64,000 nucleotides of DNA from a virus. The translations under genes were made by a program, and so were the position numbers. The stretch is from positions 1-64,000 of IMG/VR virus record IMGVR_UViG_3300031784_000028; one strand, 5' to 3'. Within the stretch, counting starts at the first letter, position 1. Each line of letters begins with the position of its first letter. Shown piece after piece: positions 57,323-64,000 of this stretch. Under the pieces are notes generated by a model. That model ran no database searches. It was given only the letters and a program-made list of their open reading frames with translations, and was not told the origin of the DNA.

Positions 57323-57394
57323 CTCCTCCCCGTGGATTCGAACCACGAACCATTCGATTAACAGTCGAACGCTCTGCCGTTGAGCTAGAGAGGA
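57323..57394 (-). tRNA. tRNA-Asn(GUU)
   Basis: 72 nt on the minus strand. Acceptor TCCTCTC/GGGAGGA (one wobble), D arm GCTC-GAGC, anticodon stem TTCGA/TCGAA with loop CTGTTAA giving GUU, T arm GTGG-TTCGAAT-CCAC. Discriminator G; CCA not encoded. Confidence 0.93.
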
Positions 57395-57401
57395 TTATTA
57401 G

Positions 57402-57542
57402 TTACTTTACAGCAACTAACCTACGCTTGACTGGGTCAAACATCTTGGGGTGCTTTTTTCTAGCTTTACCATTATTGCGATCTGCGCCAGAATTATCTTT
57501 TACCGGGGTGGTAGGTTTTCCCCCGCCTTTACCTTTTGCCAT
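57402..57542 (-). CDS. Small basic protein, 46 aa
   Basis: ATG at 57542 with GGAGAG close upstream. Gly/Lys rich, ends RRLVAVK, likely nucleic-acid binding or ribosome associated. Lies 8 nt from the tRNA-Asn gene. Confidence 0.55.
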   Translation of the reverse strand: MAKGKGGGKPTTPVKDNSGADRNNGKARKKHPKMFDPVKRRLVAVK

Positions 57543-57550
57543 TACTCTCC

Positions 57551-57808
57551 TTATACGTCAATGCCGCGATTAGTAGCTCTCCAGGTTGAAGGAGAGTGGT
57601 TTGTCTCAATTGCTGCTTTATGATCATCATCTTCATAAAGCCTAATAATGTGCAGACAGGGGTCGTTGCCTTCCTCAAATTCTGCATCTTCTGGCTCAGA
57701 CGTCGGAAGACCGTCATGGGTGTAGCAAACGGCAGGGCCGCACCACCCATTAGACACTCCGACTTTAAGCCACTCTTCGAAATCAACACTTCTATCAATA
57801 TCAGTCAT
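57551..57808 (-). CDS. Conserved hypothetical protein, 85 aa
   Basis: From ATG 57808, 6 nt after TATGGT (leaderless type). WLKVGVSNGWCGPAVCYTHD and an acidic middle resemble a small actinophage family without known function. Confidence 0.6.
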   Translation of the reverse strand: MTDIDRSVDFEEWLKVGVSNGWCGPAVCYTHDGLPTSEPEDAEFEEGNDPCLHIIRLYEDDDHKAAIETNHSPSTWRATNRGIDV

Positions 57809-57824
57809 AAAGACACCATAACAC

Positions 57825-57863
57825 AAAAAGAGGGCCACACCAAATTGATGTAGCCCTCTTTTT
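57825..57863. terminator. Bidirectional terminator
   Basis: AAAAAGAGGGC/GCCCTCTTTTT perfect stem; its U tail serves both strands. It follows the holin-like gene on the minus strand. Confidence 0.85.
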
Positions 57864-57872
57864 AGGGGTTAA

Positions 57873-58226
57873 TTACTTAGAAGTTTCGTACTCTTCGTCG
57901 TCTTCGTACTCGTCCTCATCGCTAGAGAAGGAGTTTAGGTCATCCTGAGTGGTTTCCTGCGCCGGAACTGACTGTGAGCTCTGGGCAGAAAGTTCAGCCT
58001 CAGCGGAGCTTGCAAATGCACGGTTAATTTCGTCGTTGCTCAAGTCGCCGTCAACTACATAAGATCTAGATAGTGACTCGGCGACGTCCATTACGCCGAT
58101 AAAAGCTGCAAGCATAGCTGCCTGCCAGAGTTCAACTCCAGCAATGCTACCACCAGCAAGGGTTCCGCTTACGCGAAGAATGATAAGAGCTATAGTCCTC
58201 TTAGCGACTGTTGTTGCAATATTCAA
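57873..58226 (-). CDS. Holin-like membrane protein, paralog B
   Basis: 117 residues. Two hydrophobic segments (about 12-32 and 37-55), then VVDGDLSNDEINRAF and an acidic tail (DEDEYEDDEEYE). Clearly related to the protein at 31998-32282 (VxLW at span 2, DGxL...EINxAF). May be a holin, antiholin or membrane scaffold. RBS AGGGAG upstream. Confidence 0.6.
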   Translation of the reverse strand: MNIATTVAKRTIALIILRVSGTLAGGSIAGVELWQAAMLAAFIGVMDVAESLSRSYVVDGDLSNDEINRAFASSAEAELSAQSSQSVPAQETTQDDLNSFSSDEDEYEDDEEYETSK

Positions 58227-58284
58227 TGTGTCTCCCTGGGTAGAGTTAAATAGGTTAATTGCCTCTCTCCCAGGCTCTTCTATT

Positions 58285-58641
58285 TTACCGCGTTTTCGAT
58301 TCTCTTAGTGGAGTCAGTCCCAGAGAGCGTTGTAGCTTAACTCCCCTACCCCGGCGGATAGCGCGACGTTCGTTCTCTGTAGTTCCCCCCCAGATCCCAT
58401 GCTGACCAGTAGTCATTGCATACATTAAGCAGTCAAGTTTTAACGGACACTCATTGCAAATTGCTTTAGCACTTCGCTCATTTTCATATGAGCTGGCTGC
58501 TGACTTTCCGTTTTCATCATCAAAATAGTCTTTAGGAAAAAAAGAATCAGGGTCTGTTTCAGCACAAAGTGGTACAGCGTCGGTGTTAAGTAGAAACCAT
58601 GGAACTATTCCAGTACCTTCAGTCGGGTAGAGACCTGCCAT
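58285..58641 (-). CDS. whiB: WhiB-like Fe-S regulator
   Basis: 118 residues. First Cys in LCAETDPDSFF, then CNECPLKLDC (CxxC-x5-C) for the 4Fe-4S cluster, GIWGGTTENERR turn and a basic tail (RRGRGVKLQR). WhiB-like proteins are confined to Actinobacteria and their phages, where they modulate transcription through the housekeeping sigma factor. Could inhibit or redirect host transcription. Confidence 0.93.
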   Translation of the reverse strand: MAGLYPTEGTGIVPWFLLNTDAVPLCAETDPDSFFPKDYFDDENGKSAASSYENERSAKAICNECPLKLDCLMYAMTTGQHGIWGGTTENERRAIRRGRGVKLQRSLGLTPLRESKTR

Positions 58642-58656
58642 TTAGATATGTACCTT

Positions 58657-58842
58657 TCAACCGCGACTTGAGTTGAACCCCGTTCCATTAAATGTAATAG
58701 AAGGAGCTCCAAATATACGTATAAGTCTACCATTGCAGGTCGGTTCAGCGCAAGTTGATCTGCTTGCTTCTTCTGACATTTCACGTATTTCTGTAAATCG
58801 GTGTTCAGGGTTTTCTGAACATTTATATTCATAAGTTGGCAT
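58657..58842 (-). CDS. FmdB-family zinc ribbon protein
   Basis: 61 residues starting MPTYEYKC, the FmdB signature, with a second Cys set CAEPTCNG. TAAGAT is 6 nt before the ATG. Putative regulatory zinc ribbon. Confidence 0.85.
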   Translation of the reverse strand: MPTYEYKCSENPEHRFTEIREMSEEASRSTCAEPTCNGRLIRIFGAPSITFNGTGFNSSRG

Positions 58843-58862
58843 AACTATATCTTACAAAAGAA

Positions 58863-58882
58863 ATGCCACCCCGAAGGATGGC
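58863..58882 (-). terminator. Terminator after the nrd operon
   Basis: GCCAUCC-uucg-GGGUGGC stem with AUUUCUUUU on the minus strand, 5 nt after the stop of the 14-residue ORF. Confidence 0.7.
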
Positions 58883-58887
58883 TTTTC

Positions 58888-58932
58888 TTACTTATTGGTT
58901 CCGCACTGGCAGTCGCCACAATTGCAATCCAT
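58888..58932 (-). CDS. 14-residue tetracysteine micropeptide
   Basis: ATG 58932 preceded by AAGGAGG, the best Shine-Dalgarno site in the window, encodes MDCNCGDCQCGTNK and stops before the operon terminator. Four Cys in CxC-xx-CxC could bind one metal ion. It follows nrdF by 9 nt, so it may serve metal or redox supply for the dimetal enzyme. Not known to me. Confidence 0.55.
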   Translation of the reverse strand: MDCNCGDCQCGTNK

Positions 58933-58941
58933 GCTACCTCC

Positions 58942-62020
<3,079 letters not shown>

Positions 62021-62415
62021 AGTAGCTCTAGCCTCTCTATAACTTCTATTACATCATCTGGTGTGCCAGTTATTTCTACACGATACAGCAAAGGCGCACC
62101 TGTCTTTGCTGCAACAGTCTCCGCTGCTCCGCAGTAGTGAGCACCAAAGTTTGTGTTGCCGGTTCCTACAATACCCTTAAGAAACTTCCTATTTTCCTCA
62201 ATGTTGAGAAATTTAACTACAGGTCGAGGAACAGTCTTGCCTTCAGCTCCCCCTCCGTAAGAGGGAACAACTAAAACAAAGTCTCTGGTTACTACTAAAG
62301 GTTTTTTGTCATCCCACTTGATTGGAACTCTTATGGAGTTTATTCCAAGTTTTTCTACAAATCTTTTAGTGTTTTCAGACACGTTCGAAAAATAAACGAT
62401 GTCAAACACGGTGCC

Positions 62416-62637
62416 TCAGTTAGTTAAGGCGTCTAGCTTATCTGGGCGGAATCCGCTCCAGTGGCTCTCTCCGGATACAACTACAGGGGCTGCCTGGTAC
62501 CCAAGGCTCTTAACAAGATCCATTGCAATTTCGTCTTCGCTAAGGTCGACAGTTCTAAAGTCTACTTCTAATTTTGATAGGTACTTCTTTGTGCTCTCGC
62601 ATTGAACGCAAGAAGGGAGGGTATACACAGTTACCAT
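62416..62637 (-). CDS. nrdH: NrdH glutaredoxin-like protein
   Basis: 73 residues. CVQC active site near residue 9, VVVSGESHWSGFRPDKL is the NrdH-specific C-terminal signature. Electron donor for NrdE. First gene of the operon, with GAAAGGTACC upstream. Confidence 0.95.
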   Translation of the reverse strand: MVTVYTLPSCVQCESTKKYLSKLEVDFRTVDLSEDEIAMDLVKSLGYQAAPVVVSGESHWSGFRPDKLDALTN

Positions 62638-62669
62638 TTTTAGGTACCTTTCAAATTAGAGACGGAAAA

Positions 62670-62706
62670 TCCTGACGTTTTTTATTGCTAAAAGCAAACG
62701 TCAGGA
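62670..62706 (-). terminator. 11-bp stem upstream of nrdH
   Basis: TCCTGACGTTT/AAACGTCAGGA with a 15-nt loop and UUUU after it on the minus strand. Ends the DUF3039 transcript or acts in the nrd leader. Confidence 0.65.
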
Positions 62707-62749
62707 CTGGTTGAGTATCCAGTATAGAACAAAAATTAACGAGTGATTT

Positions 62750-62977
62750 TTACTCTTCTGAAAAGAATAGTGCTTCAGAAATTTTTTTGCAAATCGGGCA
62801 AAGTGGAAACTTTTTAGGGTCTCTGGACGGGATAAAAAGTTTTCCGCATACGGCAAGAACTGGAGTCCCTAAAACATAGCCTTCAGTGACCGATACTTTT
62901 TCCGCGTAGTGGGCAAACCTACTTGCATCTTCTAGGTCAGAATCTAAGGTAGACAGGTCAATTAAAGTCTCACTCAT
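62750..62977 (-). CDS. DUF3039 family protein
   Basis: 75 residues. RFAHYAEKVSVTEGYVLGTP and VLAVCGKLFIPSRDPKKFPL...CPICKK match DUF3039 of actinobacteria, with a predicted zinc site. TATACT is 6 nt before the ATG. Possibly captured from a host. Confidence 0.85.
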   Translation of the reverse strand: MSETLIDLSTLDSDLEDASRFAHYAEKVSVTEGYVLGTPVLAVCGKLFIPSRDPKKFPLCPICKKISEALFFSEE

Positions 62978-63060
62978 ATTGAAAGTATACCGCCCTTATT
63001 GGCAAAGCTCAGATGATGTAAAATAATAGAGACTGTACCTTTGCCGAAAGAGTCAATCAA

Positions 63061-63423
63061 ATGAGCGCTCCTGCCGGTCTTTATAATATCGTGGCTGATC
63101 AAGGCTCCACCTTGTCACGCACTGTTTTATGGAGAGATCCTGCAAAAAAACCGATTCTTTTGGCGGGTTATACAGCCAGAATGAAAGTTAGATCGATCTC
63201 TGATAACTCCACAGTAATTCTTTCAATTACTACTGAAAACGGTGGAATATCTTTGGGTCAGACTAACGGTCATATCAATATATACGTTACGGATGAGGTC
63301 ATGGCAACTATACCAGAAGGTAAGTATTTGTACGACCTAGAGTTAGTTGCCCCAACTAGCAGTCTTTACGTATACAAGATTTTACGTGGAAATTTTGTAG
63401 TTCGAGCAGAGGTGACTAGATAA
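63061..63423 (+). CDS. Putative virion/tail protein, 120 aa
   Basis: Beta-rich; VADQGSTLSRTVLWRDPAKK and GKYLYDLELVAPTSSLYVYK resemble N-terminal domains of proteins upstream of tail fibres. Start overlaps the previous promoter (TGTAAAATAATAG). Overlaps the next gene by one base. Confidence 0.6.
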   Translation: MSAPAGLYNIVADQGSTLSRTVLWRDPAKKPILLAGYTARMKVRSISDNSTVILSITTENGGISLGQTNGHINIYVTDEVMATIPEGKYLYDLELVAPTSSLYVYKILRGNFVVRAEVTR

Positions 63424-63740
63424 TGCCAAGCGACTCATCAAGCAACGTTACTTCAGGTAGAAACGCTAGACAGATAGTAGTTACCGCTCCTGGACCGCAG
63501 GGAGCATCAGGACTCTCCGGTGTTCAGACTAGCGAAGTAGTGGATCTAGTTTCATACGTACACAACCAAGGGGCTGTATCAGCTGCGTGGACAGTAAACC
63601 ACAACCTAAACTTCTTTCCTAACGTCACCGTTTACGATAGCGCTGGCTCAATGGTAGAAGGCACAGTCAGTCACACCAATCAAGTAACACTAATTATTAC
63701 TTTTTCAGCAGCAATCTCTGGAAAAGCTCATCTCTCATAA
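63423..63740 (+). CDS. Putative virion protein with short collagen-like segment, 105 aa
   Basis: PGPQGASGLSGV (about 24-35) are collagen-type triplets; the C-terminal AAWTVNHNLNFFPNVTVYDS..GTVSH is found in tail-fibre proteins. Translationally coupled to the preceding gene. Confidence 0.65.
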   Translation: MPSDSSSNVTSGRNARQIVVTAPGPQGASGLSGVQTSEVVDLVSYVHNQGAVSAAWTVNHNLNFFPNVTVYDSAGSMVEGTVSHTNQVTLIITFSAAISGKAHLS

Positions 63741-63758
63741 GAAAGAAGAACAATAACA

Positions 63759-64000
63759 ATGGCTCGTCAATTTCTAACTGGGCTCAATCTTAATAAGAAT
63801 GAGCTTTTAAATGCAAAGATTCAAAACCTATCCATCGCCCCAGCTAACCCGGTACCAGGTCAGATCTACTTTGATACTGACACCAAGCAACTAACTATCT
63901 GGGACAGCACCACATGGGTATCACTAGCGGCCGGTGGCAACGTTACAGAAGCAATTAATGCTGCTATCGACCTACTAGACACAGACGACATCGAGGAGGG
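63759..64000 (+). CDS. Partial tail-fibre-like protein
   Basis: Open frame from ATG 63759 (AAGAAAGAAGAA upstream) to the window edge: [20 protein letters not shown] and [12 protein letters not shown] are typical of fibre N-termini in freshwater and marine phages. Truncated by the window. Confidence 0.7.
   Translation, partial: MARQFLTGLNLNKNELLNAKIQNLSIAPANPVPGQIYFDTDTKQLTIWDSTTWVSLAAGGNVTEAINAAIDLLDTDDIEE

Overview
The window is part of a large double-stranded DNA phage genome that probably infects a low-GC, aquatic-type actinobacterium. Phage markers are a large terminase subunit, collagen-like and tail-fibre-like structural proteins, several peptidoglycan hydrolases, holin-like proteins, HNH endonucleases and dozens of tightly packed small genes. 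The actinobacterial link rests on a WhiB-like Fe-S protein, DUF3039 and DUF6421 family proteins, an FmdB-type zinc ribbon, a class Ib ribonucleotide reductase operon (nrdH-nrdI-nrdE-nrdF), ThyX, and many genes whose -10 box (TANNNT) lies 6-7 nt before the ATG, the layout of the leaderless mRNAs common in Actinobacteria. All functional calls are from reading motifs; no database search was possible.

Layout. 1-3.1 kb (minus): start of an unidentified gene, large terminase and a collagen-like structural protein. 3.3-6.6 kb (minus): two double-HTH proteins, four small membrane proteins and an exported NlpC/P60 protein. 6.6-7.5 kb: an 890-bp gene-free region with 13 copies of AGATCT. 7.5-17.7 kb (minus): a secreted subtilisin-like protease and about 28 small genes with strong AAGGGG-type Shine-Dalgarno sites, separated by terminators, a recurrent composite promoter and unusual hairpins with C-rich loops on the transcript. 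18-21.6 kb (minus): a three-gene unit of MoxR-type AAA+ ATPase, VWA/HExxH protein and an unknown partner. 21.7-27.7 kb (minus): zinc-ribbon proteins, a holin-like/endolysin-like pair, a small-terminase-like protein and an HNH/HTH pair; this stretch is studded with TTCGTTAAA repeats. 28-29.2 kb: small proteins. 29.2-30.2 kb: AT-rich strand-switch region. 30.2-36.6 kb: GT61-like protein (minus), then a plus-strand run of holin-like protein, large secreted Pro/Glu-rich protein, thermonuclease and two more lysins. 36.7-39.3 kb (minus): small genes including a DUF1599-like protein. 39.4-40.7 kb (plus): two-domain lysin. 40.7-56.6 kb, mixed strands: ThyX, dUTPase, seven putative 2-oxoglutarate/Fe(II) dioxygenases, two further GT61-like proteins, a Skp1-GlcNAc-transferase-like (GT60-type) protein, a sugar-nucleotidyltransferase, an APH-type kinase, a glutathione-peroxidase-like protein, DUF6421, a serine recombinase and two tRNAs. 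56.7-63 kb (minus): secreted Fn3-like protein, tRNA-Asn, holin-like paralog, WhiB, FmdB and nrdHIEF. 63-64 kb (plus): structural genes leading out of the window.

Working together. NrdHIEF, dUTPase, ThyX and possibly the DUF1599-like protein remodel the dNTP pool. Several holin-like proteins and at least five predicted cell-wall hydrolases give a redundant lysis set. The most interesting system is a possible protein hydroxylation/glycosylation island: seven HxD...H...R oxygenases, four glycosyltransferase-like proteins, a nucleotidyltransferase and a kinase in a phage whose structural proteins include GPT/GAT collagen-like repeats. That the collagen-like protein is the substrate is inference.
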